Assembly (NCBI GenBank): GCA_964236495.1 | Contig: CAXSBR010000016.1 | Coordinates: 1 to 63,017 of the forward strand | Source of the DNA: CAXSBR01 sp964236495 | GTDB taxonomy: Bacteria > Actinomycetota > Actinomycetes > Mycobacteriales > Jatrophihabitantaceae | Length of the DNA stretch: 63,017 nt | Reading direction: 5' to 3' | Shown here: positions 48,629 to 57,066 of the stretch, piece after piece | Numbering within the stretch: the first letter of the stretch is position 1 | Layout: the number at the start of each line of letters is the position of its first letter | The notes under the pieces: generated by a model | The model's input: only the letters and a program-made list of their open reading frames with translations | Told to the model about the DNA's origin: nothing | The model's database searches: none | Made by a program: the position numbers and the translations under genes

Positions 48629-49534
48629 ATGGTCAGGACGGGCGAGCAGTACCAGATCTCCAGCGGTGGCCAGGAAGCTCTGATCAGTGCCGTCGGAGCC
48701 CAGTTGCGCGGCTATCGCATCGACGGTCGCGACGTCACGGCCGTCCACGACGCCGACGAGCTGCCACCCAAGTCCAGCGGAGCGGTGCTGATGCCATGGC
48801 CGAACCGGATCCGGCAGGGCAAGTACTCCTTCGCCGGTACCGACCAGCAGTTGGCGCTCACCGAGCCGGCGTTGGGCAACGCCAGCCACGGGTTGGCGGC
48901 GTGGTCGCGCTGGACCGTCGACGAACACACCGACGAGCTGGTGCGCCTGCACTGCGACGTCGTGCCGCAGCGCGGCTGGCCGTTCGAGCTGCGCACCGAG
49001 ATGACGTATCGCCTCGACCCGCAGCTCGGCCTGGTCGTGACGATGGGCGCGCGCAACATCGGCGCGCACGCCTTTCCCTTCGGTGCCGGCTGCCATCCCT
49101 ACGTCTCGCTGGGCAACGTCGCGGTCGACGACGCGGTGCTCACCGTGCCTGCGGCAACCCGGCTGGAGACCGACGAGGCCGCCATCCCGCTGCATGCCCT
49201 GCCGGTCGATGCAACCGACTGGGACCTGCGCTCGGGCAAGCGGTTGGGCACCCTGCGGCTGGACACCGCCTACACCGACCTCAGCGCTGACGACGACGGC
49301 GTGGTGCGCGTGCGCGTGCAGGCCGGCGACGTCGTCACCACGGTATGGATGGACTTCCCGACCTTTGCAGTGGCTCAGGTGTTCACAGTGCCCGAACTGG
49401 GCAGCGGTGGTGCGGCGGTCGCGGTGGAGCCGATGACGTGCCCGGCGAACGCGTTCAACACCGGCGAGCACCTGCTGGTGCTGGAGCCGGGTGAAAGCTG
49501 GTCGGGCCGATGGGGTATCAGCTCGTCCGGATGA
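48629..49534 (+). CDS. Aldose 1-epimerase family protein
   Basis: A 301-residue mutarotase-like protein that interconverts anomers of aldoses. SGAVLMPWPNRIRQGKYSFA carries the substrate-binding Asn-Arg, NASHGLAAWSRWTV the catalytic-histidine region, and FGAGCHPYVSLG the second conserved His. VEPMTCPANAFNTGEHLLVL near the end contains the conserved glutamate/aspartate area of the family. No signal peptide. It may serve the carbohydrate functions encoded nearby (GH31, xylulokinase), though no operon links them. Confidence 0.9.
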   Translation: MVRTGEQYQISSGGQEALISAVGAQLRGYRIDGRDVTAVHDADELPPKSSGAVLMPWPNRIRQGKYSFAGTDQQLALTEPALGNASHGLAAWSRWTVDEHTDELVRLHCDVVPQRGWPFELRTEMTYRLDPQLGLVVTMGARNIGAHAFPFGAGCHPYVSLGNVAVDDAVLTVPAATRLETDEAAIPLHALPVDATDWDLRSGKRLGTLRLDTAYTDLSADDDGVVRVRVQAGDVVTTVWMDFPTFAVAQVFTVPELGSGGAAVAVEPMTCPANAFNTGEHLLVLEPGESWSGRWGISSSG

Positions 49535-49567
49535 CGGCCTCTGCTGGGGCAGCCGGATGGGCCGACA

Positions 49568-50125
49568 TCAAGGCGCGACGGCTATGCGTTCGTCGTGAGC
49601 CAACGCGATGGCCAGCGCGAACGGTGCGACGATGTTCTTGGGCACGCTGAGGGCCACCGCGACGCTGCAGCCCTTGCCGCGCCCGTCCACCGCCGCGGCG
49701 ACCAGCGGCCCGAGCCGAAACGATGTCGGCCCGCGATCGGGGGTCGGCCCGGCGCCGGCAATGCACCGGCCGGTCACGCTGGCAATCACACCGGCGCTCG
49801 TGCGCACCCGGATCACCTCCAAGGCGGGCGGGCGTATCCCGTGCGCGGCCGGGGTGTAGTCGTAGGAGTCCAGCACCGTTGCCGACCGGAAATAGGTCAG
49901 CACCGTCTGAACCGCGCGGGTGTCTGCCACCGCGAACGTGCACGGTCGGGTGCTCGACGACGGGCAGTCCGGCGCGACGACCCGGCCGGGGTGGGCGTTG
50001 GACCGCACCACCGTCACCAGCGTGCGCGGACTGCGACGGGCGTGATCGACGGTGAGCGCGCCGGCGAAAGCGAAGATCGCTAGGGCTATCGCCACAACAG
50101 CTCCGGCCCGACGGCGGACGGTCAC
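49568..50125 (-). CDS. Membrane-anchored protein with four cysteines, paralogue A
   Basis: A 185-residue protein with one N-terminal helix (GAVVAIALAIFAFAGALTVD) and an exported domain. Cysteines fall in the pattern DCPSSSTRPCTF, GRCIAG and KGCSVAV, suggesting two disulfides. The upstream neighbour has the same layout (one helix, then GCPAGASCTL, ACVPG, DGCFAY), so the two appear to be tandem paralogues. No function is recognised. Its GTG overlaps the neighbour's stop as GTGA, so they are translated together and may act as a pair. Confidence 0.75.
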   Translation of the reverse strand: MTVRRRAGAVVAIALAIFAFAGALTVDHARRSPRTLVTVVRSNAHPGRVVAPDCPSSSTRPCTFAVADTRAVQTVLTYFRSATVLDSYDYTPAAHGIRPPALEVIRVRTSAGVIASVTGRCIAGAGPTPDRGPTSFRLGPLVAAAVDGRGKGCSVAVALSVPKNIVAPFALAIALAHDERIAVAP

Positions 50126-50883
50126 CGGTGCACCGCCAGCGCCGGGTCGGTGACCAGACCGAGCACTGCAGCCGGTCCGTTGACCGAGCGGCGAGACTCA
50201 ATGCGGGTGGCGCGGTAGCTGGCGTAGGCGAAGCAGCCGTCGCGCACCGGCGTCACGCGCGTGCGCTCGGGTGCGCCGAAGCCACCGCCGGGTGGCTCGG
50301 CGTAGAGCTGGGAGACGGCGTCGAGGGCGGTGGAATTGCCGGTACCGCCGGGCACGCAGGCCGCGATCAAGCGCACCACCGACAGCACGTCGTGCGGATC
50401 TACGGCGAGCAGGTCCCGGCGGTACACGCGCCGCGTGCGGGCATCGACTACTTCGCTGGCGCTCAGGACGGTGAACGCCGGTACCCGGCCTCGTACGGCC
50501 GCCACCAGCCGCGTCGCTATCCGAAGGGTGCAGGATGCACCGGCTGGGCAGCCCAGGGCGTCCACGCCGGGAACCGGATTGTCGACGACGACGCGGTGCA
50601 CCGCATGCCGTACCGCTGGTCGCTGGGTGGCCGCGTCGAGGGCCACCAGTCCGGCCACGAGCACAAGGGCGACGGCACCGAGCACCAGCGTCCGATCCAC
50701 CAGGGCCACCTGACGCCAGCGCAAGATCAGGGCGTCTGTGCGCGCGGAGCGTCGTGGCCCTGAACTCTGTTCGTAATCGCTGTCGAGGTCGGACGGGGGA
50801 AGAAGTGCGACCAGATCGTCGAGAACCGGGTCGTCGTTGTTGCGATCGGTTCGACGCCCCGACTCCGGGAGATGGCCGGACAC
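50122..50883 (-). CDS. Membrane-anchored protein with four cysteines, paralogue B
   Basis: A 253-residue protein: a polar, acidic cytoplasmic segment of about 55 residues, one helix (LVLGAVALVLVAGLVALDAA), then an exported domain with cysteines in GCPAGASCTLRI, LIAACVPGG and VRDGCFAYAS. Spacing between the first two cysteines (seven residues) equals that in paralogue A. The GTG at 50883 is chosen because TACCAT lies six bases upstream (leaderless type); the frame is open to 50967 without support. Function unknown. Confidence 0.75.
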   Translation of the reverse strand: MSGHLPESGRRTDRNNDDPVLDDLVALLPPSDLDSDYEQSSGPRRSARTDALILRWRQVALVDRTLVLGAVALVLVAGLVALDAATQRPAVRHAVHRVVVDNPVPGVDALGCPAGASCTLRIATRLVAAVRGRVPAFTVLSASEVVDARTRRVYRRDLLAVDPHDVLSVVRLIAACVPGGTGNSTALDAVSQLYAEPPGGGFGAPERTRVTPVRDGCFAYASYRATRIESRRSVNGPAAVLGLVTDPALAVHR

Positions 50884-50889
50884 CGGGGA

Positions 50890-50895
50890 ATGGTA
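50890..50895 (-). promoter_or_regulatory. -10 element of a probable leaderless promoter (paralogue B)
   Basis: On the minus strand TACCAT is followed by six bases and the GTG at 50883. Confidence 0.45.
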
Positions 50896-51075
50896 TGCAC
50901 GGCCAGGGTGAGTTCGCCTTTCGACCTGAGCCGACCCGCTCGCCTCAGTCAGCGGGTCCAGGCGCACCGTTCGCGGTGGGACACCGTTGCAGCACGCAGG
51001 CGGGTCAGTGCAGCGTCGCCGTCGGGCGGGTCTTCACCGCGCCCCGGCCAGTCCAGGCCGGGTCGTGCGGCTCGC

Positions 51076-52419
51076 TCAGCCCTGGATCTCGCTGTAGCGC
51101 TCGAGAGCGATCTTTCTCTCCGCAGCATGATCGACGATCCGGGCCGGATAGCCCGCAGCGCCGCCCTGGGTCCAGGGTTCATGTGCCGCTGCGCCGGACA
51201 GAGCACGCAGCTCGGGAACCCACCGGCGCACGTAGTCACCGGCGGGGTCGAATTTCAGGCCCTGGCTCACCGGGTTGAACACCCGGTAGTACGGTGCTGC
51301 GTCGGTGCCGGTGCCCGCTGTCCACTGCCAGCCGTGGTTGTTGCTCGCCAGGTCCCCGTCCACCAGGTGCTGCAGGAAGTACCGCGCGCCGACGGTCCAT
51401 TCCAGGTGCAGGTCCTTCACCAGGAACGAGGCAGTGATCATGCGAACGCGGTTGTGCATCCACCCTTGTGCAAGCAGCTGCCGCATTCCCGCGTCGACTA
51501 TCGGGTAGCCCGTCTGCCCGCCCTTCCACGCCTCCAAGAGACGGTCGGCGTCCGGCCCGCTGGCGTAGGCCAGGTTGGCCATCTTCGGTATGAAGTACTC
51601 GCGAGCGCTGTCGGGCCAGAAGTGCAGCACGGTGGCGTAGAACTCCCGCCAGGCGAGCTCCTTGCGGTAGGTCTCGTCCTGCGGGCCCAAATCGTTGAGC
51701 AACGTGCGGGGATGGATGGCGCCCCACTTGAGGTACACCGACATTCGCGAGGTGGCATCCAGGCCGGGGTTGTCACGCGTGTCGGCGTATCGGGCGAGGT
51801 CACCGGTCCGAAACCTGTTCCACGCCGCCTGCGCCGCCTGCTCGCCGGCCTCGGGCAGATCGACGTCGTGGCGCAACACCGGGTCGGCGGGCACGTCATC
51901 CGAGGCCGGATCGCTCAACCACTGCACCTGGTGCGGGTCGGACTCGGCAGGTGCGCGCCAGCCGTGCTCGAGCCAAGCACGGTAGAACGGTGAATAGACC
52001 TTGTACGGCGAGCCGTCGGGCTTGGTGACCCGCCCCGGCGCAACAGCATACGGCGATCCGGTGGCGACCAGGGCGACGGTTCCCAGTGCTTGCCGCACGC
52101 GTTCGTCGCGCGCCGCGCCATAGGGGTTGAAGTCGGCGCTGATGTGCACGTGATCGGCACCCACCTCGGCGGCCAACGCAGTGAGCACCTGCTCAGGTCG
52201 GCCCGTGCGCAGGATCAGCCGGCCGCCGACCGATCGCAGGTCGGCGTCCAGCGCGCGTAGCGAGCGATACAGAAAGGCCAACCGGGGAAGTCCGGACGGT
52301 GCCCGCAGGGCGTCGTCGAGTACGAAGACGGCGACCACCGGACCGTTCTGGGCCGCGGTGAGCAGCGCCGGGTGATCGCGCAGGCGCAGATCGCGGCGAA
52401 ACCAGAGCAATGAGGTCAC
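51076..52419 (-). CDS. phr: Deoxyribodipyrimidine photolyase
   Basis: A 447-residue light-dependent DNA repair enzyme that splits UV-induced cyclobutane pyrimidine dimers using FADH-. The N-terminal antenna domain begins SLLWFRRDLRLRDHPALL. The FAD/DNA-binding half has WNRFRTGDLARYADTRDNPG, ELAWREFYATVLHFWP, and the diagnostic SNNHGWQWTAGTGTDAAPYY. In that segment the Asn near flavin N5 and the WQW tryptophan mark CPD photolyases of class I. The GTG at 52419 is chosen because TACGGT lies seven bases upstream and the family starts here; a GTG three codons earlier is the alternative. Confidence 0.95.
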   Translation of the reverse strand: MTSLLWFRRDLRLRDHPALLTAAQNGPVVAVFVLDDALRAPSGLPRLAFLYRSLRALDADLRSVGGRLILRTGRPEQVLTALAAEVGADHVHISADFNPYGAARDERVRQALGTVALVATGSPYAVAPGRVTKPDGSPYKVYSPFYRAWLEHGWRAPAESDPHQVQWLSDPASDDVPADPVLRHDVDLPEAGEQAAQAAWNRFRTGDLARYADTRDNPGLDATSRMSVYLKWGAIHPRTLLNDLGPQDETYRKELAWREFYATVLHFWPDSAREYFIPKMANLAYASGPDADRLLEAWKGGQTGYPIVDAGMRQLLAQGWMHNRVRMITASFLVKDLHLEWTVGARYFLQHLVDGDLASNNHGWQWTAGTGTDAAPYYRVFNPVSQGLKFDPAGDYVRRWVPELRALSGAAAHEPWTQGGAAGYPARIVDHAAERKIALERYSEIQG

Positions 52420-52426
52420 ATCAGTC

Positions 52427-52432
52427 ACCGTA
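52427..52432 (-). promoter_or_regulatory. -10 element of a probable leaderless promoter (phr)
   Basis: On the minus strand TACGGT is followed by seven bases and the GTG at 52419. Confidence 0.45.
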
Positions 52433-52618
52433 AGCGGACCCTCTGACAATTGTCGCCGCCGAGTTCGGCCGGCGCCGACGGAGCACGGTGCCACATTCGG
52501 ACCTGGAGCCCCCCCGAGGCGCTCAGCGCCGCGGCGTGGTTCAGTGGGACACCACGCCGGCCAGCACGCTGACCGAGCACGCCCAGCGTCGAACCGGAAC
52601 AGGAAGCGAGCAAGCACC

Positions 52619-53074
52619 GTGACTGAAGGCACCGCCTACGGCGATCCGGATTTCGGAGACACCGTGTACAACGACGGCCCCGAGCACCTGCAGCAACTCG
52701 ACAGCGGTGATTCACTCCTGGAAGTCGACCCGCGGACCGACCCGCTCGACGAGGGTTACTCACCGCCCGACCGTGATCCCGGCCTGGACCGATTCGGCAC
52801 CACCGCAGAGGAGCAGTTCGAGGGCGAATCGCTCGATCAGCGCCTGGCCCAGGAAGTACCCGACGTCGATGTCAGTGACATCGCCGTCGACGACGACAGT
52901 GACGACGGCGTCGCCGATCCCCGCGCCGGCCGGCTGATCGCTCCTGACGAGGGCGCCCACGCCGACACCGAATCCGACGCGATCGCCGTCGACGCCGGCA
53001 TCGACGGCGGCGCCGCGAGTGCCGAGGAAGCTGCAATGCACATCGTCGACGAAAGCGACGCGCTCAACACCTGA
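52619..53074 (+). CDS. DUF5709 acidic protein
   Basis: A 151-residue, very acidic actinobacterial protein. DPLDEGYSPPDRDPGLDRFG, ESLDQRLAQEVPDV, RAGRLIAPDEG and DGGAASAEEAAMHIVDE match the DUF5709 family, whose function is unknown. There is no membrane segment or cysteine; it is probably soluble and partly disordered. The GTG at 52619 has AGGAAG about 13 bases upstream, a longer spacing than usual. A hairpin starts in the stop codon and separates it from the hemerythrin gene. Confidence 0.85.
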   Translation: MTEGTAYGDPDFGDTVYNDGPEHLQQLDSGDSLLEVDPRTDPLDEGYSPPDRDPGLDRFGTTAEEQFEGESLDQRLAQEVPDVDVSDIAVDDDSDDGVADPRAGRLIAPDEGAHADTESDAIAVDAGIDGGAASAEEAAMHIVDESDALNT

Positions 53075-53092
53075 ACCGTCGCGATACGGTTC
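53073..53092 (+). terminator. Hairpin at the end of the DUF5709 gene
   Basis: GAACCGT (53073-53079) and ACGGTTC (53086-53092) form a perfect 7-bp stem with a six-base loop that begins within the TGA stop. No T-run follows, so termination is only possible, not certain. Confidence 0.45.
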
Positions 53093-53136
53093 GACACCTG
53101 TTACTCCACCGACTTCTGCGACTTCAGGAGAGTGTC

Positions 53137-53637
53137 TTGAGCGACATCACGGCAATGATCATGGACGACCACGAGTGGTTCCGGCGGCAGTTTGCTCGTC
53201 TGGACGACGCCACCGATCCAGCCGACCTCGAGGCCATCTGGACTCCACTGGCCACCGCGCTGGACACCCACGCCGAGGCAGAGGAGACCATTTTCTATCC
53301 GGCGCTGCTCCAACGGGGTGACCAAGACCCCGAAGAGGAGACCGAGGACGCGGTGAAGGATCACAACAAGATCCGCGACGCGATCATCGAAGCGCGCAAG
53401 CATCCGGCCGGCTCACCGGAGTGGTTCGAGGCCGTCGGCGAGGCCCGCACCGAGAACAGCGAGCACCTGGCCGAGGAAGAGGACCAGGGCCTGCCCGACT
53501 TGCGCAAGCACGCCACGTTGGACCAGCGCGACGAGATGGGCCGGCGCTGGCTGCGGTTCTACGCCGAACATCCCGACGGGCGCGGTATCAGCGGCAGTGA
53601 CGTCGATCCGCAGACCTACCTGCAGGAGCACTCCTGA
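53137..53637 (+). CDS. Hemerythrin-like cation-binding protein
   Basis: A 166-residue hemerythrin HHE-domain protein, expected to be a four-helix bundle with a di-iron site. Candidate ligands are the histidines in MDDHEWFRRQF, DTHAEAEETIFYP (His plus Glu), VKDHNKIRDAI and NSEHLAEEEDQGLPDL. Such proteins bind oxygen, NO or iron, or sense redox stress. The start is the TTG at 53137, supported by a strong AGGAGAG seven bases upstream. It lies 63 bases after the DUF5709 gene. Confidence 0.9.
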   Translation: MSDITAMIMDDHEWFRRQFARLDDATDPADLEAIWTPLATALDTHAEAEETIFYPALLQRGDQDPEEETEDAVKDHNKIRDAIIEARKHPAGSPEWFEAVGEARTENSEHLAEEEDQGLPDLRKHATLDQRDEMGRRWLRFYAEHPDGRGISGSDVDPQTYLQEHS

Positions 53638-53788
53638 CCCGCTAGCGCTCATCTCGTCCAGCCACGTCGGTCGAACTCCCGCCACTAACGCCAGTAACGC
53701 CCGGGGCCTGGATGCTCAGGTGCACTAGAGGCGTGACAGTGCAGTGGCGGTCCGACCACACCGATTTCACGACGTCTCAGGAGCCTGA

Positions 53789-55735
53789 GTGACCGCACCA
53801 GCGCCCCGCGCGCAGGACGACCTGTTCCGCTGCATCAACGCCGCCTGGCTGGCCACGACCGAGATTCCGGCGGACAAGTCGAACTTCAGCGCGTTCCACG
53901 AGTTGATCGACGCAGCAGAGCTCGCGGTTCGCGACATCATCGAGGGCGCGGGCGTGAACGCCGGCGCGATCCCCGGGTCGCCGGGGCAGCTGATCGGCGA
54001 CCTGCACCGCAGCTTCATGGACGACGCCGCCGCCGAGGCCGCCGGCGCAGAGCCGGCGCGCAGACATCTCGACGAGATCGCTGCAGTAACCGACGTCGAC
54101 AGCTTCTTGGCTCTGTGTGGACGGCTGCAGCGCCTCGGCATCGGCGCGTTGCCCGGCTGGTACGTCGACACCGACCCCGACCAGCCTGATCGCTACACCG
54201 TGCAGTTCGTCCAATCCGGCCTCGGATTGCCCGACGAGTCCTACTACCGCGAGGACGAGCACGCCGCCACGCGAGACAAGTATGTTGCGCACATCGCCCG
54301 ATTGCTGTCGCTGGCCGGCGTCGCTGCCTCGACCGACATCGCTGCTGACGTGATGGCGCTGGAAACGGCGATCGCGGCTACGCACTGGGATCGGGTGCGC
54401 ACCCGCGACGTGTCCCAGACCCACAATCCGATGGGCGTCGACGGCCTGGCTGAACTCTGGCCGCAGACCTGGTGGGACAGCTGGCGCGCCGGTCTGCAGG
54501 CGCCCCCGGAGCTGCTGGAGCACGTCGTCGTCGGCCAACCCAGCTTCTTCACCGGCGTCGCGGAGCTGCTCGCGAGCGCGAGTGATCCGGCCCGCCTCGA
54601 GCAGTGGAAGCGGTGGCTGACGTGGAAAGCGGTGCACAGTGCCGCGCCATACTGCTCGAACGACCTGGTGCAGGAGAACTTCGACTTCTACGGCCGCACG
54701 CTGTCGGGCACTCCGCAGTTGCGCGAACGCTGGAAGCGCGGAGTTTCGCTCGTTCAGGGCGCTGTCGGCGAGGCAGTGGGCGAGCTGTACGTCCAGCGGC
54801 ACTTCCCGCCCGCGGCGAAAGACCGGATGGACGTCCTGGTGGCCAATCTGCTGCGCGCCTACGAGCGAGAGATCGCCAGACTGCCGTGGATGAGCGCCCC
54901 CACGAAGGCGCGCGCGTTGGAGAAACTGAAGACGTTCAATCCCAAGATCGGCTACCCGGTGCGCTGGCGCGACTACAGCAGCCTCGTCGTTCGCCCCGAC
55001 GACCTGCTGGGCAACGTCGAACGCGCCGACGAGTTCGAGGTCGACCGGGAACTGGCCAAGGTCGGTGCGCCGGTGGATCGCGACGAGTGGTTCATGACGC
55101 CACAGACGGTGAACGCCTACTACAACCCGGGAATGAACGAGATCGTCTTTCCGGCCGCGATCCTGAGCCCACCGTTCTTCGATCTGGCTGCAGACGACGC
55201 GACGAATTACGGCGGTATCGGCGCGGTGATCGGCCACGAAATCGGGCACGGTTTCGACGATCAGGGCTCCAAGTACGACGGCACCGGTGCTCTGCACGAC
55301 TGGTGGACCGACGCCGACCGCTCCGCTTTCGAGGCGCTTACCGGCAGGTTGATTGCCCAGTACTCGGCACTGGAACCGGCCGAGGCGCCCGACCATCACG
55401 TCAACGGCGCGCTGACGGTGGGAGAGAACATCGGCGACCTGGGCGGCCTCGGCATCGCCTACCAGGCCTGGAAGCTGTCGCTCGACGGGCGCGAGCCCGA
55501 GGTCATCGACGGGGTGACCGGTGCACAGCGTTTCTTCGCCTCCTGGGCCAGCGTCTGGCGGTCCAAGAGCCGCCCGGAGGAAGTTCTTCAGCGTCTGACC
55601 ACCGATCCGCACTCGCCGCCGGAGTTCCGGTGCAATCAGATCGTGCGCAATCTCGACGAGTTCTACAGCGCCTATGACGTCGAACCATCCGACGCACTGT
55701 GGCTGGAGCCCGCCGAACGCGTCCGCATCTGGTAA
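53789..55735 (+). CDS. M13-family zinc metallopeptidase (neprilysin-like)
   Basis: A 648-residue peptidase that cleaves oligopeptides. The zinc site is VIGHEIGHGFDDQGSKYDGT (H-E-x-x-H, about residue 490). The third ligand and its Asp are in VGENIGDLGGLGIAYQAW (E-x-x-x-D). The substrate-binding motif is VNAYYNPGMNEIVFPAAIL, and GYPVRWRDYSSL belongs to the family's N-terminal lobe. Full length and intact. No signal peptide or membrane anchor is visible, as in other bacterial M13 enzymes (PepO-like), so it is cytoplasmic or exported by another route. GTG start with AGGAG six bases upstream. Confidence 0.95.
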   Translation: MTAPAPRAQDDLFRCINAAWLATTEIPADKSNFSAFHELIDAAELAVRDIIEGAGVNAGAIPGSPGQLIGDLHRSFMDDAAAEAAGAEPARRHLDEIAAVTDVDSFLALCGRLQRLGIGALPGWYVDTDPDQPDRYTVQFVQSGLGLPDESYYREDEHAATRDKYVAHIARLLSLAGVAASTDIAADVMALETAIAATHWDRVRTRDVSQTHNPMGVDGLAELWPQTWWDSWRAGLQAPPELLEHVVVGQPSFFTGVAELLASASDPARLEQWKRWLTWKAVHSAAPYCSNDLVQENFDFYGRTLSGTPQLRERWKRGVSLVQGAVGEAVGELYVQRHFPPAAKDRMDVLVANLLRAYEREIARLPWMSAPTKARALEKLKTFNPKIGYPVRWRDYSSLVVRPDDLLGNVERADEFEVDRELAKVGAPVDRDEWFMTPQTVNAYYNPGMNEIVFPAAILSPPFFDLAADDATNYGGIGAVIGHEIGHGFDDQGSKYDGTGALHDWWTDADRSAFEALTGRLIAQYSALEPAEAPDHHVNGALTVGENIGDLGGLGIAYQAWKLSLDGREPEVIDGVTGAQRFFASWASVWRSKSRPEEVLQRLTTDPHSPPEFRCNQIVRNLDEFYSAYDVEPSDALWLEPAERVRIW

Positions 55736-56026
55736 CGCCATTGCAAGGACTGTACGACGGAAGAGCCATAGGACTATGAGCCGGTAATCCGAGAGAATCT
55801 AACGCAGTTGCTATCTCGCTGAGCACATTCGCGTAGTTCGTGCAATCATTTACACGTACCACGGGGGCCGAAATGGCCTACGAAGGATTGACCATGCGAA
55901 GCACCGGCGTGATTCCAGCACCGACCGGGCAGGGCCCGTCGCGCCGGTCAAAGCCTCGAAGCGCACTCGACCTGGGCCGCTGCGGCCGCACTCGTGTTCG
56001 TGAGCACGGTCATCGCTGGCCTTCCC

Positions 56027-56044
56027 CCATCCCATGAGGGATGG
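56027..56044. terminator. Hairpin CCATCCC-ATGA-GGGATGG
   Basis: A perfect 7-bp stem with a four-base loop, about 290 bases after the M13 gene. It lacks a T-run. It could be the terminator of the peptidase transcript or part of a small RNA. Confidence 0.4.
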
Positions 56045-56140
56045 CATCGGGCAGCGCGCAGACATGGAACTTAGCGAAGCCTTCGCTGGGCTACTTAGGT
56101 CTCCGTTGCTAACGGGCGGGCAATCGGCCGCTAACGCTAT

Positions 56141-56171
56141 GCAATGAGCACCCAACTTCCCGTGCTCAATT
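56141..56171. terminator. Hairpin with CAATGAGCAC / GTGCTCAATTG arms
   Basis: Ten-base arms with one bulge and a ten-base loop, in the AT-richer gap. The right arm ends in AATTG followed by a pyrimidine-rich stretch. This is a possible intrinsic terminator or RNA element. Confidence 0.4.
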
Positions 56172-56424
56172 GCCTCGCTTTCTGACGCGCACCCGGTTCA
56201 GGAAATCAACGCGTTCATGACGTGTGACATATCGACGGCAGTGGTCGTCTACAACCGTTCAGGCCAGCGCGGTGCCGTGGCTGGCGATCGAGCGAGCGTT
56301 CGGTTCCTCCACGGGGAGGAACCGGACGTAGCGCTGTGCCCAGTCGGTGCAGGGCAGGCGATGGTGTCGTGGACGCGCTGGTGGTGCTGCGCGGCAGGTG
56401 GTGCGCGGATGGTGGAATGGCGCA

Positions 56425-57066
56425 ATGGAACTCACCAAGTTCGGTCACTCCTGCGTCCGCTTGAACGAGGCGGGACGGAGCATCGTCGTCGATCCCGGCA
56501 TCTTTTCCGACGTCCCGGCGGCATTGGCCGGAGCTCAGGCCGTGCTGGTCACCCATGAGCACCCCGACCACTTCGACCTCGAACCGATCTCCGACGCTCT
56601 GCGCGCGGACCCTGAACTGCAGGTGTTCGCGCCGGCGCCGGTAGCGGCAAAGCTGAGCGAATTCGGCCCGCGCGTCGTGACGACGCGGGCCGACGCGCCG
56701 TTCGCGGTAGCCGGCTTCGACATCGAGACGATCGGCGGGCAGCACGCCCTGATCCATCCGCTGATCCCGATGGTCGCCAACGTGGGATACGTCGTCAACG
56801 GCGCTGTATACCACCCGGGCGATTCGCTGATCGTGTCGCCCACGCCGGTGAAGGCCGTGCTGGTGCCCATCCACGCGCCGTGGTCCAAGACCAGCGAGGT
56901 CATCGACTTCGTCAACGCGAGTTCGGCCGAGCGCGCGTTCCAGATCCACGACGGCCTGCTCAACGAGCGTGGCATCGGCGGCGTCGAAGGCCATGTGCAA
57001 CGCATCGGAGCCCAGTACGGCACCGCGTTCACTCACCTCGCCGTGGGCGAATCGGTGCAGCTGTGA
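56425..57066 (+). CDS. MBL-fold metallo-hydrolase, UlaG-like
   Basis: A 213-residue metallo-beta-lactamase-fold hydrolase. It starts MELTKFGHSCVRLNEAGRSI, typical of the UlaG-like L-ascorbate-lactonase branch. The metal motif H-x-H-x-D-H is LVTHEHPDHFDLEPI (about residue 50). Further ligands may be GGQHALIH and GYVVNGAVYHPGDS with the conserved Asp. The reaction is unknown. The ATG at 56425 has GGTGGAATGG upstream. The stop overlaps the dipeptidase start as GTGA. Confidence 0.88.
   Translation: MELTKFGHSCVRLNEAGRSIVVDPGIFSDVPAALAGAQAVLVTHEHPDHFDLEPISDALRADPELQVFAPAPVAAKLSEFGPRVVTTRADAPFAVAGFDIETIGGQHALIHPLIPMVANVGYVVNGAVYHPGDSLIVSPTPVKAVLVPIHAPWSKTSEVIDFVNASSAERAFQIHDGLLNERGIGGVEGHVQRIGAQYGTAFTHLAVGESVQL

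Larger units (their letters stand above)
55736..56424. other. 689-bp AT-richer gap without a supportable gene
   Basis: Base composition is lower than in the flanking genes. Short open frames exist (for example from 55840 on the plus strand) but have no convincing ribosome site or recognisable product. Three inverted repeats are visible: CATAG-GA-CTATG at 55767-55778 and the hairpins at 56027-56044 and 56141-56171. The stretch may hold non-coding elements or a decayed gene. Confidence 0.55.

Noticed and set aside
55840..56037. Short plus-strand frame of about 65 codons after the M13 gene
   Set aside because: Basic, low-complexity translation, no ribosome site, no recognisable family; kept only as part of the gap description.
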